The notes beneath the pieces were generated by a model. That model was not told the origin of the DNA. It ran no database searches and saw only the letters and a program-made list of their open reading frames with translations. Below are positions 49,127-61,394 of a stretch of DNA of 64,000 nucleotides, one piece after another. The translations under genes and the position numbers were made by a program. Position 1 is the first letter of the stretch; every line of letters begins with the position of its first letter. Origin of the DNA: Eonycteris spelaea (Eukaryota; Chordata; Mammalia; Chiroptera; Pteropodidae); assembly GCA_003508835.1 (NCBI GenBank), contig PUFA01000092.1:1674001-1738000 (forward strand). The letters run 5' to 3'.

Positions 49127-49341
49127 CAGCAGCCCTTTTGGCACCAGTGACCAGTGCTCCTCTGAGAATCTAATGTCTGATGATCTGAGGTGGAGCTGAG
49201 GTGGATACTAGCTCTGGGGAGCGGCTGCAACTACAGATGAAGCTTCCCTCACTCTCCCGCCACTCACCTCCTACGTGCCACCCCGTTCCTAACAGACCAC
49301 AGAGGGTACTGGTCTGTGGCCCCGGGGGCTGGGGACCCCTG
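49127..49341 (+). mobile_element. Second copy of the same hAT-derived element, eroded left end
   Basis: About 215 bp related along its length to the element near 23.6 kb: CAGCAGCCCTTTTGGCACC at the left, GGTGGAGCTGAGGTGG and GGGGAGCGGCTGCAA in the middle, ATGAAGCTTC, then GGCTGGGGACCCCTGG at the right. The left terminal repeat has lost most of the GGTCCCCAACC block. No clean 8-bp target duplication remains. Like its sister it lacks much of the family's middle part. Confidence 0.8.
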
Positions 49342-49693
49342 GAGTTGAAGACTTAATGGGCATTTTGCTTAGACTCTAGAAAATTTTGCCTTTCAGTTCA
49401 AGTGAATTTTCTTTGGATATTTCAAAGCTTTCTCTCCTCTTTGTTTTAAGGAAGGCAGGATGTTTGCTTTTCCTGGTATTTTAATGATGAATCTTTTTGT
49501 CTCATTTATATATTTTTTCCTTCTATTTTTTTCCCCGTACTATTATCTCTTTTTCTTGGCTTTGTGAAAAGTTGCAACTTTATTTCTATACTTTCTAGTG
49601 ACTATTTCATTTCTGCTAGTATGTCATCAAAGATAAATTATTCTGACACCTGTTAAAATGACAAGGAAAACTTTATTCAGGACTGTTTGCAAT

Positions 49694-50104
49694 AGGAATA
49701 GTTTGCTTGGGTTGCTGTAACAAAATAAATACCATCGATAGGGGGCTAAAAAAGCAGGAATTCATTTATTTACAGTTCTGGAGGCTGGAAGTCCGAGATC
49801 AGGGTGCCAGTGTTGTTGGGTTCTCTCTTGCTTTCATTTGGCTGCCACCACCTTGTTGTAAACTCACATGGCCTTCCCTCAGTGTGGGGTGGGGTAGAGG
49901 GTAGAGGGGTAAGGGAGAAAGGGAGGAGAGGGAGAGAGATCGCTCGTTCTATAGAGCTATCAATCCTGTTGGATTAAGATCCCATTTTTATGACATCATG
50001 TAACCTTAATTACCTCCTAAAAGCCCTGTCTCCAAATACAGTCACATTTGGGGTTAGGGCTTCAACATACGAATTTCAGAGAGGACACAATGCAGTCTAT
50101 AGCA
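49694..50104 (-). mobile_element. MLT1-type (MaLR) LTR
   Basis: On the minus strand it opens TGCTATAGACTGCATTGTG and continues TCGTATGTTGAAGCCC, TGTATTTGGAGACAGGGC and GGAGGTAATTAAGG, and ends with CTGGAGG... reversed as CTCCAGAACTGTAAATAAAT and GTTACAGCAACCCAAGCAAAC. That is the standard MLT1 order, about 410 bp. A purine-rich stretch near 49880-49940 expands the middle. The 65-codon open frame in it has no coding meaning. Confidence 0.85.
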
Positions 50105-51259
50105 GACATATATTCTGTCTGTAACGAGGAGTATTACAATAGGGGAGGGGGATTAGGTTCAAATTCAAATATAGCAAAGACAGCTGGGGATTTATAGCTA
50201 ATGAGCAGAGTTAGGTGAATTAGTGAATGCAAAAGTGAATAATTAAGAGGAAACAGCAAGGGTAGAGGATTCTTATTGAAGGCAGGCCAAAGGTAGAGGA
50301 TGAATAACTTGATCAGATATCAAAGGTAGAAGAATTTCTCTAAACTGGCTTTGCAGGATTCTTACTAAAACTGCCCTATGCAGATCCAATGAGGGCAGGA
50401 CAGACATGGACTGCCTTGTTGAGGCCTAGTCAAGAAAGCTCAGGAGCTTAACTAAACTTTAGTCAAAGAGTTTTTGTCAGCATGTGGCAATTTTTGTATG
50501 CACATCCTTAATTGTTTCTGGGGTTTCTTGAGAGACCCTCTGTCTTCTCCAAAGAATAACCACTAGGCTTCTCTTGGAGTGGTACAGGAGTGGGGAGTTA
50601 GTCATTTGCCCAGCAGTAAGGAGTGTGTATGTAGTTGGTCTTTGGAAATCTCTTTCTCAAACTTTCACCTGGTCTTCTTATGGTAGACTCCCCTCTTTTT
50701 ATCTTTGATTCTAGAAGTATATTTGTGCTATAGTTCTTATGTCTTTTGAGATTCAGTGGTACAATTGGGGTTGTTTTTCATCTTTCCCCATTCTTGGGAT
50801 TCAGCTCTCTTGGATTTGCTGTCAGTTGCCTCTCAACTATTTGCTTTCCAACTCCCCAAATTTTGTCATTATTGTCTACTTTTTGGTTCTGCCCATCCTT
50901 GTGGACTGATGTCTTTTTAAGGAATTCCTTTACTGTAGATTTAGGGTTTGAGAAACAACAACATTAGATGTGTAGCTGTAAATCTGTCTTAACTGGGAAG
51001 CAGCAGCAAATGGTTCAGTATGGGAAAGCAATTTGAATAGATCAAGGGAATTTGTCATTTTTTTTTTGGACTTTGGGGGCTTTGCTTGCTGCAAATTTTT
51101 TTTTCAGGTACTCAGTTATTTCTAAATGATCCCTCATGACTATTCTGTAATTTTCCTTTGTATTTAGAACTATCAAAGACCTTTTTCTCAAAGGGATATG
51201 GGTAAATATAAGGGGAAGAGGCATGACTAGCATCTAGTGGGTGTCCTTAGAACGGTGAT
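50105..51259. other. Unassigned intronic sequence
   Basis: Between the MLT1 LTR and a MIR; no recognisable feature. Confidence 0.4.
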
Positions 51260-51430
51260 CTCAATTTTTTGTCACTTAATCCTCATAGCAATTCTGTAAG
51301 ATAAGTGATATTATCACATATGGGCGAAGATAAAGATACTGATCAGAGAGATTAAGTAACTTGCTCAAGAGCTAGTCAGACAGTGTGGGGCTTGGTTTCA
51401 AGCCTAGGTTTTAAGAACTTCCAACTCTTT
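51260..51430 (-). mobile_element. MIR SINE
   Basis: TTAATCCTCATAGCAATTC, AGAGATTAAGTAACTTGC and GTTTCAAGCCTAGG: reversed MIR. Confidence 0.75.
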
Positions 51431-52624
51431 CTAGTCTGCCATCTCCTTTTACTCTTCTCAAACTGTGTGAACAATTTATTCATTCACTCCGTGAATACCG
51501 ACTTGCCTGCTCTGTGCTGGGCCTTGGAGACATTGAAAGGACTATCCTGATGGAACAGAAACGATAGCAAATTTGCCTTTTTCAGTAGGATTTCTGGTGA
51601 TCCATGCAGATTGGCAAGAGTAAGAGTCACTCCTGTTAATTACAGAAGTCCTGGTAACAGGCAATGTTGGTTTTAACTAGGAAGGCAGAGGAGATACAGA
51701 GAAGTGGGTGGATTTAAGATACGTATTTGAAGATAAAGCCAACAGGATTGCGGGTGGTGATGTGGTTTTGGAAGGAGCTGGAAGAATTAAGGATGACTAA
51801 GGTTTGATTTGAACTGAATAGTATTGGTCCCTTTATTGATATAAGAAAGAACAGGCTGGGGTGGTGAACAGAGAAATAATATAATATAGTTGTTACATCT
51901 GTTATGTCTATGAGGAGTTGTCTAGTAGGCCGGTCAACCTCTGAGAACTCAGGAGCTTTCTGGGTTTGAGAAATAAATTTGGTCACCACTCACATATGGA
52001 AGGTACTTAATACCATGAGACTAGATATGATTATTCAGGGAAGGTACGTAAGTATAGGTGTGGTAACATAAGTCTGAAGCAGTGTAACTGATTCACTTCT
52101 TTAGAGACTCTTCATTCAGTTTCTTAACTCAGAATTACACTTAAACCTAATAGAATTTACTGGGCGCAGAAAGCAAATCCACCACGTAGCCGTGGCGTGG
52201 AAGACATTAACCAACAAGCTTATAGCAAACATGTCAATAGTTAGTAGCTTTTTGATTGAACTGAGTTCCAAATGCCTTTGACTTGCATGAGAGACAAGAC
52301 CTGAGAGCACTGACATGGGAAATCCCATATTTGAGAATGCCACACAAGAGCTGAGTTATGACACATGCATCAGCTCTTCTTTAAGTATAGATAAATATTT
52401 AAAAATAAATTCCTATCAAGGTGCTAAACCTAGAACCTCTGGGATCACTCATTATCTGATTCAGTATTACACACTAGACTCACAGAATCTAAGCTCATTA
52501 AAATGAAATGTTTTGCATGTCACAGACCCTTCAGAATATTCTCAAAAGACCAAATTGTAAATGTTAGATCTGAGGATGCCAAGCATGAAAGAAGCTTTAC
52601 AGGAACATTTGAACAATTAGATGA

Positions 52625-53050
52625 GGCAAAAACTGGAAATGATGCAAATGTGTATCAACAGGACAACAGGTAAACAATTGTGGTATAGTCATTCAGTGGG
52701 CTAGTATGCACAACATGGTTGAATATCAAAAATACCTTGTTGAATGCAAGAAGTCAGATACATAATCATTTATCCTATATGGCTTCTATTATATAAAGTT
52801 CAAGAAAAGGCAAAAACTAATTTATGATGATAGAAACCAAAACAGTCGATGTCTATGGGGACAAAGGATTGACCAGAAGGAGGCATGAGGGAACTTTCAG
52901 GGGTGATGCAAATGTTCTCAATATTAATTGGGTGTTTGTTAAGTGTGTGTATCCATTTGTTGAAACTCGTCAACTTTCGTATGCTTAGGGTATGTACATT
53001 TTACCGTGTGTAAGTTCTACCTCAGTAGAAAAAAATGAGGAAACAACAAA
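52625..53050 (+). mobile_element. L1M 3'UTR fragment with A-rich tail
   Basis: ATGTGTATCAACAGGACAAC, CAATTGTGGTATAGTCATTC, ATCATTTATCCTATATGGC, GGGTGATGCAAATGTTCTC and GTAAGTTCTACCTCAGTAGA follow old L1 3'UTR order and end in an A-rich stretch about 580 bases before MYO6 exon 2. Confidence 0.8.
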
Positions 53051-53633
53051 AACAGCGTGAGTGGTTTTGTGAAGAGATGTATAGGGAGCACTTGGGTGAG
53101 GCATCTCTGTAGTCTCAGACTGTCAGAGAAGGTTTCCCAGAGGAAGTGATTTCTCACATCTCTCATTTTTATCCCTTCAGGTCTAAAATTACTTAATGTT
53201 CAACTCTTAGCTAATTCTATACAATAACAGTTATTCCTGGGACAGCTGTTTAATTTATTGTGCAATCCAGAATACTGTAGTAGTAAAAGAGAGTGCTATT
53301 ATGAATCACACTGGGACAATAGGTAAAATCTGTGATCATTGCTCTCTATTTCTGTACTGCTCAAAGTGTAGTACTCTACTGCAGTCACAACCGAAGGAAG
53401 GCAGTAGCAGAACAGGTGTTACCTGAGGATAGAGCAGCCTCTGCTTGGTCCTTATTTAAAGGTGGATAAAGGAGGAGCAGGGTGTAGCAAGATGGGAGGG
53501 GTGGGGATTACCTATAGCAGGAGTAGACATGTGCTTATATGAATTGCAATTTCCACATGAACTTTTAAAAGGATGGTATTTGTTTTCTATTTCCAAAGTT
53601 ATTTATGTTGCTTTATTTGTTTCTTTGAAACAG

Positions 53634-53803
<170 letters not shown>

Positions 53804-54274
53804 TGATTTCTTTCAGTATAGGTGTCTCTCTTCTCAATGAACTAGATATTCCTAGCAGTTTATGGAAAAGCAATTTTCTGGTAATTGAATTTTAGTTTTC
53901 TACTAAGTTGTTTGATTAAATCAGAAGTACATACCTTAGGGAAAAAATGGTGCCCCATGATAAAATCAGTTAAATTTAGTGAGGCTTTCATTAACACATT
54001 TTTAAGAAAAATAGCATTATGATAAAATAGAAACATGACATTTTATTCCTTATACATATGTGGATATATGTATAATGAATATATCTGTGATGTATACATG
54101 TTACAAAGTACAGATTTGAAAAGTGAATGTGATTGTGCTACCAATTTTTGCTTTTTGCTTTAGCTCCCAGACAATTCTTTCCTTTAGACTTTTTATTTAC
54201 ATAACTATATTAATGGGATTGGATTAGATTTATTTCTATTAAGCAAAGATACTTAAGTCTTAAACATACCCATC

Positions 54275-54385
54275 TATTGTTATTTTTTTAATTTATTAAT
54301 TTTTATTATGGTAACATTGGTTAACGAAATCCAGTAAGTTTCAGGTGTGCAATTCAACAGCAAGGCATATATATAATGATAGTTT
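54275..54385 (-). mobile_element. Antisense L1 3' end scrap in MYO6 intron 2
   Basis: Starts with a T run (reversed A-tail), then ATTATGGTAACATTGGTTAA and TTTCAGGTGTGCAATTCAAC, the last hundred bases of an L1 in reverse. Confidence 0.65.
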
Positions 54386-54950
54386 TTTAAAAATGAAAGC
54401 ATACTTAATTTTGTGCACATGGTATCTATTTCCTTTTTTGCTTAGACATAGTATTACAAAATGGGAGTTTGGGGGAAAGTGACTTGGATTCTCTTTTAGT
54501 CTTCATGGCGACTGTAGGATCTCTTTTTGTGGGAAATCTTCACAATTTTCAGTTTAAATATACCTGTTAAATAGTTTTTCTGGCTAACTTTGTCGATGTC
54601 ATTTCTGTTTACTTTGGACTCTGTGAATGTTTATGAATAATTTATCTTCTTCTAATACATGGTTAACTAATGCCATGTGACTGCCATCCTTCTGGGAACC
54701 TTAGAAAAACAAGGTGGATCTCTCATGAGGTCTTTTCACAGAGAAAACTATTCTGTTACTGTAAACAACGGAACCTAAATGCATAATATATAATGTGCAT
54801 GTTAAAGGAGGCCAATTAAAGATACCCTCAGGAAAGATGAGACAAAGTGTTTTTAGTTTTTTTCTCTTATTAACAAGTATCTATTTGCAGTACATGTTAA
54901 AAAATAAAATAATTTTAAAAAAAACTGCATTATTTTTATTTGTTTGAACT

Positions 54951-55452
54951 TATAGGGGAGAAAAAATTTTCCTCTATTAATTTGAGTCTCTGGGCCTAAG
55001 AATTAAATTGACATAGACAGATTTATAGTGGAAAAGCATACAATTTTTATTAAATTTTCACGTGCATGTGGGAGCCTTCACAAAGAATGAAGAACGGAGG
55101 AAGTGCCTAGAGCAGAAAACCTTTATACCTTTTAGACAAAGAAACAGTTTGTGAAGAAGTAGTAAAACAAGGGGTTTGGGCTAGGGGAGCAAATTGTGGG
55201 GAAGTACTTAGGAAGGTAAGAGTTAATGTAACAAGGTTGGTTTGTACAGATTTCTCTTGGCCTTTATTCCCTTTCTGGTGATAGGAGTGTCTTCCTTCCT
55301 TCTGTTATCAGAAGGGCACCTTTCACATGGGAGTTATATGTCCTGCTCTCAGGAATAAAAAAGGTCAGAATGCCTTTCTTGGATCTGCTGTTTCCCGGGT
55401 GCCTTTAACTCATAATAATTGATATGCCAAAGTAGCATATTTTGGGGTGACA
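54951..55452 (-). mobile_element. Solo-LTR-like element, antisense to MYO6
   Basis: Read on the minus strand it begins TGTCACCCCAAAATATGC (from 55452). A TATA-like TATAAAG lies near 55122-55128 and an AATAAA polyadenylation signal near 55046-55051, about 75 bases further, which is LTR order (U3, R, U5). It ends close to TTCTCCCCTATA at 54951. About 500 bp fits an endogenous retroviral LTR; the class (ERVL or ERV1) is not assigned. The flanks AACTT and AATTT are a weak candidate target duplication. No internal retroviral sequence is attached. Confidence 0.6.
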
Positions 55453-56313
55453 AATTTAGTGAGCTTTTTATCCTTCAAAGTTTTTTTTTTTCATTTTTGT
55501 TTAGAATATTTTATAAGCACAGTAAATCAAGAGGCTGAAATTAAATGAAAAGTATATATGCTAAGTATATTCTGTTTATTTAGGTATATATTCTGTTATA
55601 TCCACAAATGATAAAATAGTTCAGTTCAAGAATAGAAGAAACTAGATTTATGGGTATATGCTTTTTCATACTTTAAATAATTTGTGTGCTTTTAACTGTG
55701 CCTTATTAGTATTAATCACATACACACATAGAACCAGTAAAAAGACTTAAAATGTAAATTGTGAAGCCATGAAAACTATGGATCTCTAGGTAATTCTGTA
55801 AACTAAAGTTGATGTTCTTTTCATAAACATTTTTTGAGGTTTAACAGAATCTCAGGAATTGCTTTAATTCTTAACCTTCCCCTACTTTCTGATTGGGGTT
55901 TTAATAGATTGTGAAGTATAATAATAACTATATGATTAAAAAGATCTACAAGAGAAGCAGTCTTTTTCTTAGATAATTCATGGTCTAGAGGTAACCAGCT
56001 TATAAATATTAAGGAATTAGGGCATGGAATGGTGGACAAATCAAGTAAAACTCTTTGCTGATGTAGTAGAAGTATAGAAGAGGGAATGATTTAGCTGTGA
56101 TGGAGAACGTCTTTGATGATAGTAATGGCTTATAGTTTTTCAGTTGTGACCCATACTAAGAAATAAATTTTGCATTGCATTCGGTATGTGTAATGTGTGT
56201 GTTTTTATGAAAAACAGATATTACATGTCAGCAAGTGTGTGTATGAGTGCATGTGTGTTCTATTCATAAATGAAACAGTTGGTTAAATGAAACATCTTTA
56301 CCGCCTATGGTGT

Positions 56314-56828
56314 TGTAAACAGAGGGCAGCCTCGTGCTGGCCTCGTGCTGCCCATGCCGCTCACCAATAGACCAACATAGGAGTTGGGCTATTTAGAATA
56401 AGCGTTTATTGTCAGGGCACAGTAGTCTGAGAAGGCAGCAGGTTGACACTTTTAAAACTGCCTTCCTTTCTTAGTCTGGCTTGGAATATATAAGGGAAAA
56501 TCTGGGAATTATTCCAGGGGTACGTGACAGTTCTGGGGATCTCTTGTGCTTCAGGGCAGCCTTCCCTCTGGCAGTGTGGTCCTCAGGCAAGTTAGCAACC
56601 TAGGAACAAAGGTGGGAGTAGCCTGAAAGGAATGCTAAACCATAAGACTGTGATCTTAAGCATAAGAGCGATAATCCTAAATTTTAGGGCAACTTTCTAT
56701 GGCAGGGGACTTCGAGCTCTGGGCCAAGCCTCAGGGGACAATGTATTGTTAAGCTATAGGGCAAGGAAAATGAGGCTGGGGACACTGTGAGGCCTCTACT
56801 ACTGGGTTTTAACTGGGCCCTTCTCTCA
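56314..56828 (-). mobile_element. LTR (3' LTR of a minus-strand endogenous retroviral element)
   Basis: On the minus strand the element runs from TGAGAGAAGGGCCC (56828) to GGGCAGCC...TGTTTACA (56314), so it has TG...CA ends and 515 bp. A TATA-like TATATATT lies near 56486-56493 and AATAAA (minus) at 56405-56410, giving normal U3-R-U5 order. Immediately upstream on the minus strand is AGTGGGGAA (56829-56837), a short polypurine-tract-like sequence where one is expected beside a 3' LTR. A related sequence at 58124-58412 is its partner. Confidence 0.7.
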
Positions 56829-58123
56829 TTCCCCACTGTCAAAAGGCAGAGTTTGTTATCTGTGAGACTAGCTTAAGGTGAAATTATTTGTCTGAAGTTG
56901 AAGAAAGACTTGGGCTCCAGGTGTCTGTTAAGCTTTTGGCAGCCAGGTGACAATGGGCCAGTCAGGCTGGGCTCATTGATTGCATTGGCAAGACACAATC
57001 CTTGTAATTATAAACAGAAGAAAAATAAGAAATGCTTCTCTTAAACCAGTACAGCTGGGGAGCCAGGAGGTGAGTCGGGACAGATCAAGGCCAAAAACCC
57101 CTTCTGTCTGATATTGGATACAATATTATAAATGTTTTACCTTCCTCTCCATCAGTTGGGAGTTATCAGTAAGATTAAAACAGTAAAGTCCTTTAAATTC
57201 CTCATATCTGTGGTTGCTTCTTAGCAACAAATAATCTGTAGTGGCCCTGTGCTCAAGGATGGCCTCTCTGGTTTGTCTTAGTTCTTCCCAATGGCATGGC
57301 TGGCCTGAGAGGTGGCATTCAGGGATTTCACCAAACAGCAGGCCATTCCCTGATTTCTGCATTTAGAGCATTAGTCATGGCCGACATCGCAAACAAAGCT
57401 ACATATTCAGGCGGAATAAACAAGTGTAGCTCACTATTACAGTCGGGGCCTAAAAGTAAGTTCTCTGCAATGCCGGGTCAGGTGCAGCCTCTGTGGCATA
57501 AAAGCAGTTAGTCTTCCAAGGGAGCAAGGTCCTCCAGAGTTATTGGCTGGCACATAAGGGTAGACAGGAACCACACTGCAGGTACCTTAACATAACTCTT
57601 CGAGGTGGGAGACCTGCAGTTCAGGTCTGTGTTGGTAAAAACGAAAACCGGTAATGTCACACATTCTCCTGCCTAGGTTACTGCAGAGACCTTAAGGGAA
57701 AATACAGCCCTGCCCTTCCTGGTAACAGCAGGACCAGTTACAGATGTCAGAGTGTGAAATAGGCTTGTCGAAAATTGAGAAATGGTGTGATTCCTAATAG
57801 TCTCTAGTGGGGCGCAAACTCCTATTAAACAGAAGGCGAGTCTGTCCTATGTAGGTCCTTCCCGAAAGGCAAAAGTCAGAGAAATGAAGTACGTGTTTGG
57901 CTAGATAAACCCAGATGTTTTCATCTCTTTGGAAGGGTATTGGTCCTTCCAAGAAGCATCTAGGGTTGTTACGAGAACAAGTATTTGAGGTCCTCTAACA
58001 GTATTGATTTCCATGTCGTAGTATCTTTTCTTCTACCCTCAAGTTCTGTCTTCTGTACTCTGGTGTTGTGGATCTACGGCTGGACTCCTTCAGGTTTGGC
58101 AGCTGAGTTGGTGGTCAGAAGTA
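56829..58123 (-). mobile_element. Internal region of the minus-strand LTR element, non-coding
   Basis: About 1.3 kb between the two LTR-related blocks. It is far too short for a complete provirus, and no gag, pol or env landmark is readable in any frame; frames stay below about 80 codons. It may be what is left after a large internal deletion, or the body of a non-autonomous LTR element. A primer-binding site cannot be placed, because the sequence that should adjoin it at the right is missing. Confidence 0.5.
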
Positions 58124-58412
58124 CCGTGCTTCATGGAGCCTTCTCCCTGGCGGCACAGTCCTCCAGTGTTGTTAGCATCCCAGGAACAAAGATGGGAGTA
58201 GTCTGGAAGGAATGCTAGACCATAAAGATTGTGATCAGTAAGCATAAGGGCATTAATCATAAGTTTCAGGCAACTTTCTATAGCAGGGGACAGTCGAAGC
58301 TCTGAGTCAACCTGCAGGGGACAATCTATTGTTCAGCTTATAGGGTAAGGAAAAGTGAGGCTGGAGACACTGTGAGTCTCTACTGTGGGGGTCCTGACCA
58401 GGCCCTTCTTCA
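58124..58412 (-). mobile_element. Partial 5' LTR, U3-like portion only
   Basis: Aligns in order with about 56543-56828: GTGCTTCA, then CCTTC(TC)CCTGGC, CCCAGGAACAAAGATGGGAG, CTGGAAGGAATGCTA, CAACTTTCTATAGCAGGGGA, GGACAATCTATTGTT, and the terminal GGCCCTTCTTCA. On the minus strand it starts TGAAGAAGGGCC, the same start as its partner. The equivalent of the partner's R-U5 part (56314-56540, with TATA and AATAAA) is absent on the left, where unrelated sequence begins. Confidence 0.65.
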
Positions 58413-58589
58413 GTGCATTCTGACATTTTCTATATTTTTTCATTCTCTTAAAAATACTATCTTGAATCTCTAAATCGATTTTATGTTCCATATTTGCAGT
58501 AGACTGGCCTTCAGGCTAAATGTACCACATTTGAGGGTCCACATATTCTTTTCCCTGTCTACTTTTCTAGTCTTATCTTTTGTCAACCA

Positions 58590-59090
58590 ACAGTTGCCCC
58601 CTCATACTCTTGCTATATGCTTATTCTCATGTGTCTGTTCCTTTCTTTTTTTTTTATCTTCCATCCTTCCCCTCCACAGTGTTTATCAAGCTCTCACTAT
58701 GAACTAGGTGGTGTTGGGTGATTTGTGTTGGTGTTCACACTACTTACTCTCTTTTGCCTGGAAAGCCACTCTCCATAGCCCTTTGTTGAGCAAATATTTA
58801 TCTCTCAAGACTCTGATTGAGGTCACTTCCTTTATGAAAATTTCTTACAAATACCCAATCTTTCCCTTTTTCTCTTCCCATACAATAGAATTTACTGTTG
58901 ATTATTCTCTCCAAGGAGCAGTGTAAATTCTTAGCATCCTATAATACTTTATTGGAGATATTTGTTTACATTTCTCTCCCCTTCCCTACTAGACTATAAT
59001 CTTCTCATGTGCAGGGACTATTTTATGTGTCCATTTTGGCAATGGCACTTGATGGCGGTGTCTTTGATGTGTGGTAGATGTTTACCGCTG
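58590..59090 (+). mobile_element. L2 LINE 3' region in MYO6 intron 2
   Basis: TTTATCAAGCTCTCACTATG, GCCTGGAAAGCCACTC, AGACTCTGATTGAGGTCAC, then CCTACTAGACTATAATCTTC and TGTGCAGGGACTATTTTATG, the usual L2 tail order. Confidence 0.65.
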
Positions 59091-59758
59091 ATGATCATGG
59101 TGCTTTGTTATGTGACCTCTTGACAGGAGAGAAAGCCTCCTCCAAGAGAATTCAATTACCTTAATGAAACAAATTTTCTTTTTCTCAGTGAGTAGGTGGT
59201 GAAGGGAGGAAGAATTGGGGGGATGAAGAAGGAGAGAAACTACCTTTGAGGACTTCTTACTGGCCTCCAGCCCTTCCCTTAACTTTCTCCTTCTGACCAT
59301 CCCTTGGTCCTCCCACTCTCCCCTTTTCTGACCTCCCGGAGCCTCTTTTACTTCACATGGCTCCTAACAGGATATAACCAACACCTGGAGTCTGGGGAAG
59401 CCTTACCCCTAATGTGATGGCTGTGAGGTGGACACATAGGTCTATGATATTGGCGATTATTTCTGACTGCATTTTCCTATGGAATCATTGTAATAATTTG
59501 TGGGTTGTTTTATATTACCATTAATATATTTAGTATACATTATGGATTATCCATAATCGAATGTTCTTCCAATTTTGTGATCTATCCTATAAACCTTTCC
59601 ACATTTATAACATTAAGAACATGTGTACTGAGGCCCAAATTATTAACTTCCATCGTGTTTAGGCTAAACAGTTTTCTAATTTAGGTGTGACTTTGAGTTG
59701 AGGTAGTACCAGCAGCCTGGATTTACTCTGTAAACTATAGCAGTAGCCTTGTCTTATA

Positions 59759-59790
59759 CGTGTGTGTGTGCATACACACACACATATATA
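59759..59790 (+). repeat. (TG)n/(CA)n inverted microsatellite
   Basis: TGTGTGTGTG, then CATACACACACACA, then TATATA; the two halves are near reverse complements. Confidence 0.95.
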
Positions 59791-60563
59791 GGCATACAAA
59801 TATTAAAATAATTGAACAGTTTTTCTTCAGTTTTATTTGGCATGAATGGAAATGTCAATCAATTATAATTATTTGAGAATATAAATTTATAGATAACCAT
59901 TAGAATGACATGGATAAAATTTAATTCTCTTTAGATGTAGTTTGAGATCATTTGTTCTCTCTTACAAGATACAATCTTACTTCTAGAATTTCTACCATAG
60001 CATTTAAGTGATATAACAAATACAAATTTATTCATGCATAACTATAATTTTATGGACCAAAATTATATTTATGTAGCGTTTATATTTCTGGCACATTATC
60101 TGCACAGGAATTTATGTCTAATGTGTTTTACTTGAATAATAGCTTTAATTAAATCATAATCTCTTCTGTTGGTATATCTGATTGATTGAATGTCATTTTT
60201 CCTTTTTAAAAACAAAATTGCAATATACAAATATTAAAATTCTTATTTTTAAAAAGTTGTTAAATAGTATACTTCCGTAAATTTAATATTAGTATACTTC
60301 ACATTTTTTCCTACTCTAGGCGTTATAGTATGTTTTTTATTGATATCTATTATTAATTTCATGGTTATGGTACTAGTGTGTATGGTTTTTGTGTGAAGTT
60401 ATTATCCTGTTTTCAGGTTAGTGACTTGTTAAATAATAGGATTGTATTACATTTTAATTAAGAGCATATTGTTGCTATTATTACAGTGAACACAGTTAAG
60501 CTCCTTTGTTTTTCTTACTGTTTATAAACCTCTAGTTTAATGAGCTCTTGTTTTGTTTGTTAG

Positions 60564-60653
<90 letters not shown>

Positions 60654-61394
60654 TAGTTCTCAGCACAGGGAAGGAGACTGTTCCTCCAAAAAAAAAATTA
60701 GTCCTTATATTACTAGGTATACTGTATTGGTTCAGAAGAAAAGTAGCCTTTTGACATTAAGATTCATGTGAATGGAGGAGCTCAAAAGCCCTATAAATTC
60801 GTTATTGTCTCACATTTGAACTTTGGTAAAAGAGTCTCTTGAATGTCCTTTTAGTGTTTTCTCAGTTGTGTAAATGTGGGGAATGGTAATAACCTACTAT
60901 GGAGCCTGAACTAAAGATCTTTTGTTAGCGATTTTGAAGGAGTTATTTTAAACCTCATCTAGAACTAGATGATATTTATAGTAGTATATGTGGTTCAGTA
61001 ATTTAGAAGACAGGAGGGCCCATTTAATGTCATTGTTTTAAGGAAACATTTAAAAAATATGTGTGATAATTACTAATTGAAAAATCATTTCAGAACATTT
61101 TATTAAAATGAAATATTAATTTTATTTATAACTATCTTAGCATGTTTAGTGGGAAACTTTATCCAGTGAACAGACCATATGTATCTTGCATTTTCAAGAT
61201 TAAGTAGTAATATTTCATTTTGTATTGGGCAATATTCAAGAATCATGTCCAGTTGTCATGGATTTCATTAAAGGTATCTTTTAAAAACCTCTTCATTTAA
61301 AAGAATAAAGGTAAGAGGAATATATTTTGTCCTTGTTGATTTTCTCTGGCGTTCACATTTGAGTAAGCCTATAAGACCCTCATATGTAAATAGG

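Larger units (their letters stand above)
1..53633 (+). other. MYO6: Probable MYO6 intron 1 (3' part), no coding exon seen
   Basis: Everything left of the first coding exon. In other mammals MYO6 begins with a non-coding exon in a CpG-rich promoter tens of kilobases before the start-codon exon. No CpG-rich block, no first exon with a strong donor and no neighbouring gene is recognisable here. The simplest reading is therefore that the window opens inside intron 1, making that intron longer than 53 kb. Part of the left end could instead be intergenic if the promoter is weak or was missed. Open frames here are short and either fall in transposons or resemble no protein I know. Confidence 0.7.

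Noticed and set aside
49707..49904. 65-codon + strand frame
   Set aside because: It lies within an MLT1 LTR read in reverse.
57126..58218. Frames of 71-78 codons between the LTRs as retroviral genes
   Set aside because: None shows a gag, protease, reverse transcriptase, integrase or envelope landmark, and they are short and on both strands.
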